Of a stretch of 64,000 nt of DNA, positions 34,930 through 42,850 are shown piece by piece. Source of the DNA: Chersky-840 sp963848335 (lineage in GTDB: Bacteria; Actinomycetota; Acidimicrobiia; Acidimicrobiales; UBA8190). The stretch covers positions 124,001-188,000 of the forward strand of contig CAWKDD010000006.1 of assembly GCA_963848335.1 (NCBI GenBank). Reading direction: 5' to 3'. The notes beneath the pieces were generated by a model that saw only the letters and a program-made list of their open reading frames with translations, was not told the DNA's origin and ran no database searches. The position numbers were made by a program, and so were the translations under genes. Every line of letters starts with the position of its first letter. Positions within the stretch are counted from its first letter, which is position 1.

Positions 34930-36162
34930 CTGAGCACCGGCGGAGTCCTGCTCCCGGACCCCCAACCGCGTCCCATCCGGGTGCCGGTGATCTCGGTGGA
35001 CGACCACCTCATCGAGCCCCCCGACCTGTTCGAGGGGCGCATGCCGGCCCGGCTGGCCGACCGTGCCCCTCGCATCGTCGAGCGCGACGACGGCGTGCAG
35101 TACTGGCTGTACGAGGACCGGACCTATCCCAATGTCGGGCTCAACGCCGTGGCGGGCCGGCGCAAGGACACCTGGAGCATGGACCCGTCGCGCTTCGACG
35201 AGATGCGGCCCGGTTGTTACGACATCCACGCCCGCGTCGCCGATATGGACATCAACGGCGTGTGGGCCTCGCTGTGCTTCCCCTCCCTCGTGGCCGGGTT
35301 CTGCGGATCCGTGTTCTCGCGCTCGGACGACGCCGAGCTCGGCCTGGCCTGCCTGCGCGCCTGGAACCACTGGCACACCGAGGTCTGGGCCGGGACCTTT
35401 CCCGAGCGCATCATCGCCCTGCAGCTCCCGTGGCTCGGCGACGTGGAGGTGGCCACCGAGGAGATCCGGCGCAACGCCGCGCTCGGCTTCAAGGCCGTGA
35501 GCTTCCCGGAATTCCCGGCGCGCCTCGGCGCACCGTCGATCTTCTCGGGCGCCTGGGACCCGTTCTTCGCGGCCTGCGAGGAGACCTCCACCGTGGTGTG
35601 CCTGCACACCGGCGCGTCGGGATGGGCCCCCCTCCCCTCGCCGGACCCACCCTTCGAGCTCTTCCCCACCCTGTTCCCCGTCAACGCGCTGCTGGCGGCG
35701 GCCGAGTGGCTGTGGTCGGGCGTGCCCCTGCGCTTCCCGGACCTGGCCATCGCCATGTCGGAGGGGGGGATCGGCTGGGTGCCGATGCTGCTCGACCGTG
35801 CCGACTACGTCCTCGAGCACTCCGCCTCGGGCACCGAGAGCACGTCGTGGCCCTCGGAGCTGCGGCCCAGCGAGGTGCTGCGTCGCAACTTCTGGTTCTG
35901 CACCATCGACGACCCTTCGACGGTGGAGCTGCGCCATCGCATCGGCGTCGACCACATCATGGTCGAGAGCGACTACCCCCACGCCGACTCCACGTGGCCC
36001 GACACCCAGGCCGTCCTCGAGAAGACCCTGGGGCACCTGCCCGAACAGGAGCTGCGCATGATGGCGGCGGGCAACGCGGCGCGGCTGTTCCGCCACCCGA
36101 TGCCCCCCGTCGATGACTGGCGCACCCCGACGCCGGGGGCGGCGTCGCGAGGGGGGGCGTGA
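34930..36162 (+). CDS. Amidohydrolase-2 (ACMSD-like) family protein, possible CTG start
   Basis: About 410 residues. Motifs: PVISVDDHLIEPPDLFEGRM at the N-terminus, CLHTGASGW, AMSEGGIGWVPMLLDRADYV and MVESDYPHADSTWP. The leader STGGVLLPDPQPRPIRVPV resembles natural N-termini of this subfamily and would start at CTG 34930, eight bases after AAGGAG; no ATG or GTG fits that ribosome site in frame. GTG 34981 (or 34987) is the alternative and removes the leader. Overlaps the next gene as GTGA. Confidence 0.85.
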   Translation: MSTGGVLLPDPQPRPIRVPVISVDDHLIEPPDLFEGRMPARLADRAPRIVERDDGVQYWLYEDRTYPNVGLNAVAGRRKDTWSMDPSRFDEMRPGCYDIHARVADMDINGVWASLCFPSLVAGFCGSVFSRSDDAELGLACLRAWNHWHTEVWAGTFPERIIALQLPWLGDVEVATEEIRRNAALGFKAVSFPEFPARLGAPSIFSGAWDPFFAACEETSTVVCLHTGASGWAPLPSPDPPFELFPTLFPVNALLAAAEWLWSGVPLRFPDLAIAMSEGGIGWVPMLLDRADYVLEHSASGTESTSWPSELRPSEVLRRNFWFCTIDDPSTVELRHRIGVDHIMVESDYPHADSTWPDTQAVLEKTLGHLPEQELRMMAAGNAARLFRHPMPPVDDWRTPTPGAASRGGA

Positions 36163-37316
36163 CCGCGCCCCACCAGCCGGTGGTCGACGCCGACGGCCAC
36201 GTGGTGGAGCCCCGTCGGGCCTGGGCCACGGTGCCCGATCGCTACCGCCCCGCCATCACCAGCGACGCACACGGCTACGAGCATGTCGTGGTGGACGGCA
36301 AGGAGATCCTGGCCGTGCCACTGGGCACGCTGGCGACACCCGGTTCGCACTTCTCGGACCCCCAGGCGTTCCTGGCGCTCGAGGACGCGCACCCCGGAGG
36401 ATCGGACCCCCGGGCCCGTCTGCGGGACATGGACACCGAGGGCATCGACCAGGCGGTGCTTTTCCCTTCCGTGGGGCTCTACTTCTGGGCCCTCGACGAC
36501 CCCGCGGCCGCGGTGCCCATCGCCCGCGCCTACAACGACTGGCTGGCTTCGTACTGCGCGGCGGCCCCCACGCGGCTGTTCGGCGCGGCCATGCTCCCGC
36601 TGCAGGACCCCGACGCCGCCGCCGACGAGCTCCGCCGGGCCCGCCGGGAGCTCGGGTTCGTGGCCGCCTTCGTACGGCCCAACCCCTGTCGCGGGCGCTC
36701 GTTGTCGGACCGCGCCTACGAACCGGTGTGGGAGGCCGCCGAGGACAGCGCCGTGACCATCGCCGTGCACGAGGGCAGCTCGGTGATCGTCCCCACGCTC
36801 GGGTCCGACCGCCCCTTCAACCCTCTCGTGCTCCACGCCGTGTCCCACACCTTCGAGGAGATGCTGGCCTGCGCCCAGCTCATCGCCTTCGGCGTGCTCG
36901 AACGGCATCCCGAGCTGCGCGTCGTCTTCCTGGAGTCGAGTGGCGGCTGGGTCCCGTTCTGGCTCGAGCGTCTCGACGAGCAGGCCGAGAGCTTCGGCGA
37001 TTTCTGCCCCGAAATGCGCATGGCACCCAGCGAGTACTTCGCCCGGCAGTGCTGGATCAGCTACGAGATCGACGAGCACACGCTTCCCGCTCTGGCCCCG
37101 TTCATCGGCGAGGATCGCATCGTGTGGGGATCGGACTACCCGCACCACGACGCAACGTTTCCCGGTGCGGTGGAGACGTTGCGGCGGACCATGGCCCCGC
37201 TCCCGCCCGCGACCCAGGACAAGATCCTGGGCGCCAATGCGGCCGCGCTCTACGGGCTGCCGCCACCCCAACCGCAGGTGCAACCCCAACCGCAAACGCC
37301 GGCGCAGCAGGCCTGA
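36159..37316 (+). CDS. Amidohydrolase-2 (ACMSD-like) family protein
   Basis: 385 residues. PVVDADGHVVEPRRAWATVP, IAVHEGSSVIVP, VFLESSGGWVPFWLERLDEQ and WGSDYPHHDATFPGAVE give the metal site and barrel. It closely resembles the gene at 27391 in layout. The C-terminal tail is a Gln/Pro repeat (PPQPQVQPQPQTPAQQA). GTG 36159 is coupled to the upstream stop; the synthetase GTG follows two bases after its stop. Confidence 0.9.
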   Translation: MTAPHQPVVDADGHVVEPRRAWATVPDRYRPAITSDAHGYEHVVVDGKEILAVPLGTLATPGSHFSDPQAFLALEDAHPGGSDPRARLRDMDTEGIDQAVLFPSVGLYFWALDDPAAAVPIARAYNDWLASYCAAAPTRLFGAAMLPLQDPDAAADELRRARRELGFVAAFVRPNPCRGRSLSDRAYEPVWEAAEDSAVTIAVHEGSSVIVPTLGSDRPFNPLVLHAVSHTFEEMLACAQLIAFGVLERHPELRVVFLESSGGWVPFWLERLDEQAESFGDFCPEMRMAPSEYFARQCWISYEIDEHTLPALAPFIGEDRIVWGSDYPHHDATFPGAVETLRRTMAPLPPATQDKILGANAAALYGLPPPQPQVQPQPQTPAQQA

Positions 37317-37318
37317 AC

Positions 37319-38911
37319 GTGCTCGGAGACATCGTGCGTGAGGCTGCGGCCCGGTACGGGGACACCCCGCTCTACGTCACACCCGAGGGACGCGCCCTGT
37401 CGTATGCCGCGCTCGACCGGTTGTCCGAGGACGTCGCCGGGGGCCTGTGGGCCCGGGGGGTGCGCGCCGGCGACGTGGTGGCGTTGCTCCTCCCCTCAGG
37501 GGCCGCCTACGCCGTGGCCTACGTGGCCGCCGCCAAGATCGGGGCCGTCACCGCCGGCGTGAACGACAAGCTGTCGCCTCCCGAACGCCGACGTTGCCTG
37601 GCCGTGGCCCGGCCCCGGCTCGTGGTGGCGTCGACCAAGCTCGCCCTCGACACCGAGGTCACCCAGGTGGCCGAGATGGCGGAGGTCGTGGAGGTCGCCG
37701 AGGCCGTGGAGGTGGACGCCGGCCCCGGTCACGACACGACGATCGAGACGGTGCTCGAGGAGCTGCGGACGCCTCGCGCCGTGCCACGGGCGGGCGCGGG
37801 CGCGGCCCCGCCCGACCCCGACCGGCCCGTGGCGGTGGTGTTCACGTCGGGGACCACCGGGGACCCCAAGGGCGCGGTGTTCACCTGGAGCCAGCTCGAG
37901 GCCATCGGCCAGGTCGACGGCGGGGGCCGGTGGGGCGGCGGGGGCCGCGGCCTGTCGTCGACCTCCTTCGCCCATCTCGGCTACATGACCAAGCTCCCCC
38001 AGGCCCTGCGGGGCGGAGGCACGACCTTCCTCATGAGCAGATGGTCGGCGGGGGACGCCCTCGAGATGGTCGAGCGCCACCGCATCACCGGCCTCGGAGG
38101 CATCCCGACCCAGGTGGCGCTGATGCTGCGCCACGAGCGCTTCGACTCCACCGACACGAGCAGCGTGCGCCTGATCGCCATGGGGGGTGGGCCCTCCACC
38201 GCCGCCCTGGTGCGCGAGGCGCGCCAGCGCTTCGGGGTGCCCGTGGTCGTCCGCTACACCTGCACCGAGGCCGGGGTGGGGGTCGGCACCGCACCCGACG
38301 ACCCGCCCGAGGACGCCGAGGAGAGCGTGGGCCGGGCCAGGAGCGGCGTCGAGCTCACCATCCGGTCCGACGACGACGGGCCGCTCCCGGCGGGTGAGCT
38401 CGGGCACGTCTGCCTGCGCTCGCCGGCGGTGATGCGCGGGTACTGGCGCGACCCCGAGGCGACCCGGGCCGCGTTCACCGCCGACGGCGCGGTGCGCACC
38501 GGGGACCTCGGCTTCCTCGACGATCGCGGCCGGCTGCATCTGTCGGGGCGCTCCAAGGAGATGTACGTGCGCGGGGGCTACAACGTCTTCCCCCTCGAGG
38601 TCGAGAACGTCCTCGCCGACCATCCGGGGGTGGCCCACGTGGCCGTGGTGCCGCGTCCGGACCCCGTCATGGGCGAGATCGGGGTGGCCGTCGTGGTGCC
38701 GCGTCATGACGCCGACGCTCCCAGCCTCGAGTCCCTCCGGGACCATGCCCGGGGGCGCCTGGCCACCTACAAGATGCCCGAGGCGATCCTCCTCGCCTCC
38801 GAGCTGCCGCGCACCGCCATGGAGAAGGTCGACCGGGCCGCCCTCGGCGCCCTGGTGGCGTCGACCGCGTCCGACGCCGACCCCGCTAACCCACCTCGGC
38901 ACCCGCGATGA
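37319..38911 (+). CDS. AMP-dependent acyl-CoA synthetase
   Basis: 530 residues. VLGDIVREAAARYGDTPLYV opening from GTG 37319, two bases after the upstream stop. Motifs: VVFTSGTTGDPKGAVFTWSQ, RYTCTEAGVGVGTA, GAVRTGDLGFLDDRGRLHLS, GRSKEMYVRGGYNVFPLEVE and PRTAMEKVDRAALG with the catalytic Lys. A Val/Glu/Ala repeat (VTQVAEMAEVVEVAEAVEV) sits in the N-terminal domain. Last gene of the plus-strand arm from tetR; it overlaps the convergent SDR by 26 bases. Confidence 0.92.
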   Translation: MLGDIVREAAARYGDTPLYVTPEGRALSYAALDRLSEDVAGGLWARGVRAGDVVALLLPSGAAYAVAYVAAAKIGAVTAGVNDKLSPPERRRCLAVARPRLVVASTKLALDTEVTQVAEMAEVVEVAEAVEVDAGPGHDTTIETVLEELRTPRAVPRAGAGAAPPDPDRPVAVVFTSGTTGDPKGAVFTWSQLEAIGQVDGGGRWGGGGRGLSSTSFAHLGYMTKLPQALRGGGTTFLMSRWSAGDALEMVERHRITGLGGIPTQVALMLRHERFDSTDTSSVRLIAMGGGPSTAALVREARQRFGVPVVVRYTCTEAGVGVGTAPDDPPEDAEESVGRARSGVELTIRSDDDGPLPAGELGHVCLRSPAVMRGYWRDPEATRAAFTADGAVRTGDLGFLDDRGRLHLSGRSKEMYVRGGYNVFPLEVENVLADHPGVAHVAVVPRPDPVMGEIGVAVVVPRHDADAPSLESLRDHARGRLATYKMPEAILLASELPRTAMEKVDRAALGALVASTASDADPANPPRHPR

Positions 38912-39635
38912 GCAGCTCGGCGGGTGTGTCGGGGTCGAGCACCGCGCTCAGGATGGCGGCCGCCATCTCGTCGCTCTGCAGCACCTCGTAGCGCAAGAGA
39001 CCGTCGGCGGCCCATTGTTCGAAGGCCTGCACCGCCACCTCGGGGTCCCAGTTGTCGGCGAACGACGAGGCGGTGTTGCCCACCGCCACGCACAGGACCC
39101 GCAAGCGCGGCTCCTCGGACCTCAGGGCCCGGGCCAGCTCGGCCAAGGCCGCCTTGGTGGTGCCGTAGACGCCGAGCCACGGCCAGGGCATGCCCATCGA
39201 ATGCGTGGTCACCACCACGACGGGGTCCTCGGCTCGGCGCAGGTGCGCGAGCCCGCCCTGCATCACCAGGGCCGCGCCCACCAGGTTCGTGGCCAGCATC
39301 TCGTGCCACAGCGCGGCCGACGCGTCGGCCACGCGGACCAGGGGCGAGCTCCCCGACAGGTACAGCAGCACGTCGATCCCGCCCATCCACGCCGCCGCCT
39401 CGGTGACCAGGCGGGCGCAGTCGGCCTCGTCGGTCACGTCACAGCGCCACGCCCGTGCCTCTCCGCCCCCGTCGCGGATCTCGGCGGCGGCCTCTTCCAC
39501 CAGGGCCAGGCGGCGGGCGGCCAGGGCCACCTTCGCCCCCGCCGCTCCGGCACGCAGGGCCAGGGCCCGGCCGATGCCCGACGACGCCCCCACCACGAGG
39601 ACTCGACGACCTTGGAGACCGGACCGAGGGGGCAC
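38886..39635 (-). CDS. Short-chain dehydrogenase/reductase
   Basis: 249 residues, normal SDR length. GTG 39635 has GGGAGG eight bases upstream; the longer frame to 39755 encodes a repetitive leader (SASLSVSLSV) and is rejected. Cofactor motif VLVVGASSGIGRALALRAG, Asp in WRCDVTDE, Ser in THSMGMPWPW and the YGTTKAALAELA catalytic Tyr-Lys. The NAG motif is replaced by LYLSGSSPL. Likely oxidises a hydroxyacyl-CoA or steroid-like alcohol. Divergent from the DUF35/thiolase pair. Confidence 0.9.
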   Translation of the reverse strand: MPPRSGLQGRRVLVVGASSGIGRALALRAGAAGAKVALAARRLALVEEAAAEIRDGGGEARAWRCDVTDEADCARLVTEAAAWMGGIDVLLYLSGSSPLVRVADASAALWHEMLATNLVGAALVMQGGLAHLRRAEDPVVVVTTHSMGMPWPWLGVYGTTKAALAELARALRSEEPRLRVLCVAVGNTASSFADNWDPEVAVQAFEQWAADGLLRYEVLQSDEMAAAILSAVLDPDTPAELLIAGAEVG

Positions 39636-39646
39636 CGACGTTCCTC

Positions 39647-39712
39647 CCGAGGGGCCCCGAGGGGCCACGAGGGGCTGCTGTACAGAAAGAGAAACAGAAA
39701 GAGAGGCAGAAA
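39647..39712. repeat. Two short tandem arrays in the SDR 5' region
   Basis: A 10-bp unit CCGAGGGGCC three times (39647-39676) and a 12-bp purine unit ACAGAAAGAGAA/G nearly three times (39682-39712). The A-rich second array stands out in this G+C-rich DNA. They lie in the leader between the SDR start and the operator. Confidence 0.6.
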
Positions 39713-39782
39713 GCTCGACACCGGAGACGGCCGATGTCGCCGCGCCGGACGGCACCGGCGAGCCGAGCGTAGCCCCGCGAGC

Positions 39783-39798
39783 CTGACGACGCCGTCAG
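39783..39798. promoter_or_regulatory. Operator-like palindrome CTGAC-GACGCC-GTCAG between SDR and DUF35/thiolase
   Basis: Perfect arms, extended by one C/G pair each side. A -10-like TAGCAT follows at 39816-39821 in the plus direction. The 39713-39873 stretch holds this site and promoter and nothing else I can name. Confidence 0.6.
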
Positions 39799-39873
39799 GT
39801 TCCGCGTCCGTGGCGTAGCATCTCGGCCCGTGAACCGCCGCCCGAACGCTGTGACCCCGCGCGTGCTCGTCTC

Positions 39874-40314
39874 ATGAGCTCGGCCGACGCGGTGGCGCGG
39901 GGCCCCTCGGTGCGGGTCCTGCCCAGGCTCGAGGACGCCAACCGCTTCTTCTGGACCTCGGGCGAGGACGGTCAGCTGCGATTCCTGCGCTGTGGTGCCT
40001 GTCGTCACTACGTGCATCCCCCCTCGCCGGTCTGCCCGTACTGCCTCGACGGCCCCCTGGTGCCCGAGGTCGTGAGCGGCAGGGGCGTGGTGCACTCCTT
40101 CACCGTGAACTACCACCAGTGGATCCCCGGGTCCGACCCCTACGTGATCGGGTTGGTGACCATCGCCGAGCAGGACGACGTCCGGCTCACCACGAACCTG
40201 GTCGACTGCGCGCCGGACGACGTCTCCATCGGCATGGCCGTGGAGGTCACCTTCGAGCAGGCCGAGGACGTGTGGCTCCCGCTGTTCCGACCGGCACCAG
40301 AGGCGGGGCGGTGA
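39874..40314 (+). CDS. DUF35/OB-fold zinc-ribbon protein (thiolase partner)
   Basis: 146 residues. A rubredoxin-like zinc ribbon (LRCGACRHY and VCPYCLDG, two CxxC pairs near residues 45-65) precedes an OB fold (VVHSFTVNYHQWIPGSDPYV). Proteins of this kind bind thiolase-like enzymes and acyl-CoA, as ChsH2 does with Ltp2. Ends overlapping the thiolase-like gene as GTGA, so the two are made together. Confidence 0.93.
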   Translation: MSSADAVARGPSVRVLPRLEDANRFFWTSGEDGQLRFLRCGACRHYVHPPSPVCPYCLDGPLVPEVVSGRGVVHSFTVNYHQWIPGSDPYVIGLVTIAEQDDVRLTTNLVDCAPDDVSIGMAVEVTFEQAEDVWLPLFRPAPEAGR

Positions 40315-41522
40315 GTCCTCCCGAGCTCCTCGAGCGCAGGTCGATCATCTCGGGCATCGGCCAGTCCCCGGTGGGACGGCGGCTGGGGCGCGGCGAGCTC
40401 GACCTCACCGTGGAGGCCTGCCTGGGCGCCATCGCCGATGCCGGGCTCACCCGCGACGACATCGACGGCCTGGCCACCTTCCCCGGGGCCGGCGTCGGTA
40501 CGGGCGGCTTCGCGGGACCGTCGACCCCCGAGGTCCAAGACGCCCTGCGCCTGAAGCTCGGTTGGCACGACGGCGGGCTCGAGGGACCGGGGCAGCTGCG
40601 AGCCGTCTTCGCCGCCTGCATGGCCGTGGCCGCCGGACTGGCGCGTCACGTCCTGGTGTACCGGACCGTCACCGAGTCCTCGGCCCAGGGCCAGGGTGGT
40701 CGCCAGGGGATCGGCGGGGCGGGTTCGGGCCGGGGCATCCCGCGCTTTTCCGGCACCATGCAATGGACGCTGCCCTACGGGGCGGTCTCGGCCGCCAACT
40801 GGCTGGCGTGGATCGCCCAGCGGCGCATGTTCGAGTACGGGCTCACCCGGGAGCAGCTGGCGTGGATCGCCCTCAACGGCCGGCGCAACGCGGCGCGCAA
40901 CCCCAAGGCCATCTACCGCGAGCCCATGACGCTCGACGACTACATGGCCGTGCGCATGATCTCGACCCCCCTGTGCCTCTACGACTGTGACGCACCGTGC
41001 GACGGGTCGACGGCGGTGGTGGTGTCGCACGTCGACTACGCACCCGACACACCGCAGACCGCGTGCCACGTCAACGCCATCGGCACCGCCCTGCGGGGCC
41101 GGCCCAGTTGGGACCAGTTCGACGACATGACCACGTTCTCGGCTCGCGACGCCGCCGCAGGCATGTGGGCGCGCACCGAGCTGCGCCCGTCGGACGTCGA
41201 CGTGGCCGAGCTCTACGACGGCTTCAGCATCCTGACCATGGTGTGGCTCGAGGAGCTCGGTCTGTGCGCCAAGGGAGAGAGCGGGCCCTTCGTCGAAGGT
41301 GGCGAGCGCATCGCACTCGATGGCCCCCTTCCCCTCAACACCAGTGGCGGGCAGCTCTCGGCCGGGCGGTTGCACGGGTTCGGGATGCTGCACGAGGCGT
41401 GCGTCCAGCTGCGCGGCGAAGGCGGGCCCCGCCAGGTCCCGGTCACACCCGAGGTCGCGGCCGTGGCCGCCGGGGGCGGGCCCATCGCCGGCTGCATGCT
41501 CCTCACCCGCGGCCCCTCATAG
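40311..41522 (+). CDS. Thiolase-superfamily lipid-transfer protein (Ltp2-like), probably not a classical thiolase
   Basis: 403 residues from GTG 40311. ERRSIISGIGQSPVGRRLGR opening; PLCLYDCDAPCDGSTAVVVS and VAELYDGFSILTMVWLEELG are typical of SCP-x/Ltp proteins. The nucleophilic-Cys segment is not the canonical NxxCASG but RAVFAACMAVAAG, and the C-terminal GHPxGATG motif is replaced by GGQLSAGRLHGFGM. This fits Ltp2-type retro-aldolases, which use tyrosines rather than Cys. With the DUF35 partner it may cleave a hydroxyacyl-CoA side chain. The exact reaction is inference. Confidence 0.88.
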   Translation: MSPPELLERRSIISGIGQSPVGRRLGRGELDLTVEACLGAIADAGLTRDDIDGLATFPGAGVGTGGFAGPSTPEVQDALRLKLGWHDGGLEGPGQLRAVFAACMAVAAGLARHVLVYRTVTESSAQGQGGRQGIGGAGSGRGIPRFSGTMQWTLPYGAVSAANWLAWIAQRRMFEYGLTREQLAWIALNGRRNAARNPKAIYREPMTLDDYMAVRMISTPLCLYDCDAPCDGSTAVVVSHVDYAPDTPQTACHVNAIGTALRGRPSWDQFDDMTTFSARDAAAGMWARTELRPSDVDVAELYDGFSILTMVWLEELGLCAKGESGPFVEGGERIALDGPLPLNTSGGQLSAGRLHGFGMLHEACVQLRGEGGPRQVPVTPEVAAVAAGGGPIAGCMLLTRGPS

Positions 41523-41595
41523 CCCCGCGACCCCAGCCGGATCCGACGCCGTCGTCTCGCCATCGGCTGCCCCTTTCGCTGCCCAGAACGTTTAG

Positions 41596-41611
41596 CTGAC
41601 ACGAACGTCAG
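41596..41611. promoter_or_regulatory. Operator-like palindrome CTGAC-ACGAAC-GTCAG before the ACAD at 41629
   Basis: Perfect arms, extended by one G/C pair each side. It ends 17 bases before the GTG start and overlaps the expected promoter (TACGAT at 41617-41622 as a -10), so bound protein would block transcription. Confidence 0.65.
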
Positions 41612-41628
41612 CCAGCTACGATCCCCCC

Positions 41629-42831
41629 GTGCGCCTGCACTACGACGAGCAGACCGAGGAGTTTCGCCGCGAGTTGCGGGCCTGGATGGAGGCCAACCTC
41701 CCTCCCTCCTCCGAACGCGCCGAGCGGGTGCGGTCCTCGGCGCACATCCCGGAGTGGGCCCGCGCCTGGCAGCGCAAGCTCTTCGACAACGGCTGGCTGG
41801 TGCCGGGGTGGCCGCCCGAATACGGCGGCCGCAACGCCACCCCGGTGCAGCAGATGGTGTACTTCGAGGAGCTCGCCCGGCTCGGCGTCCCCCGCAGCTG
41901 CAACCCCCAGGGTCTGTCGATCATCACCCCCTCCATCCTGGACTGGGGCACCGAGGACCAAAAGGCGCGCTACGCCCTGCCCACGCTGCGGGCCGAGATC
42001 AGCTGGTGCCTGGGCATGAGCGAGCCCAACGCCGGCAGCGACCTCGCCGGCCTGCGCACCCGGGCCGAGCTGCACGGGGACCGCTTCGTCGTCAACGGCC
42101 AAAAGGTGTGGACCTCGGGCGCGCACCACTCGGACTTCTGCTTCTGCTTCGTGCGCACCGACCCCGACGCCGGGAAGCACGCCGGGATCAGCGTGCTCAT
42201 CATCGACATGAAGACCCCGGGCATCCAGACCCGGCCCATCGCCGAGCTCACCGACCGGGAGCACGCCGACTTCAACGAGGTCTTCTTCACCGACGTGGAG
42301 GTCCCCGCCGAGAACCTCGTGGGCGAGCTGCACCGGGGCTGGTCGGTGGCGGGCGGGTCGCTGGCGCACGAGCGCGGCATGCTGTGGATCAACGAGGCCA
42401 CCGGCACCGAGAGGATCATCGAGCGTGTCGTCGCCACCGCCACCACACCGCTGCCCGGGGGGCGGCGCCTGGCCGACGACCCGGCCTTCCGCACCACGGT
42501 GGCCCGCGCCTACATGCAGTCCCAGGCTCTGAAGCTCCTCGGCTACCGCGGCTTCGCCAAGTTCGCCAAGGGCATGGCCTCGCCCGAGCACTCCGTGCTC
42601 AAGCTCCTGGGGAGCGAGATGCGTCGGGGCTTGGCGCTCGAGGTGGGTGAGGCCATGGGGGCCACCGGTCTCGACATGTCGCGTCACGAAGCCCCTTCGG
42701 TGGGCAGGGGCGAGAGCGAGGCCTGGTTGGTGCACTGGCTGCAGAGCTTCGCGGGCACCATCGCCGGGGGGACGTCGGAGATCCAGCGCAACATCATCGC
42801 CGAGCGCGTGCTCGGCCTGCCCCGCAAGTAG
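41629..42831 (+). CDS. Acyl-CoA dehydrogenase
   Basis: 400 residues. GTG 41629 opens MRLHYDEQTEEFRRELRAWM. Motifs: CLGMSEPNAGSDLAGLRTRA, NGQKVWTSGAHHSDFCFCFV, DREHADFNEVFFTDVEVPAE and IAGGTSEIQRNIIAERVLGL. An intact ACAD preceding a PaaK-like ligase by 19 bases. The ACAD at 45833, convergent beyond the synthetase, has the ChsE1-like WEHD motif and could be a partner subunit. Confidence 0.93.
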   Translation: MRLHYDEQTEEFRRELRAWMEANLPPSSERAERVRSSAHIPEWARAWQRKLFDNGWLVPGWPPEYGGRNATPVQQMVYFEELARLGVPRSCNPQGLSIITPSILDWGTEDQKARYALPTLRAEISWCLGMSEPNAGSDLAGLRTRAELHGDRFVVNGQKVWTSGAHHSDFCFCFVRTDPDAGKHAGISVLIIDMKTPGIQTRPIAELTDREHADFNEVFFTDVEVPAENLVGELHRGWSVAGGSLAHERGMLWINEATGTERIIERVVATATTPLPGGRRLADDPAFRTTVARAYMQSQALKLLGYRGFAKFAKGMASPEHSVLKLLGSEMRRGLALEVGEAMGATGLDMSRHEAPSVGRGESEAWLVHWLQSFAGTIAGGTSEIQRNIIAERVLGLPRK

Positions 42832-42850
42832 CCACACACAGGGAGGGACC

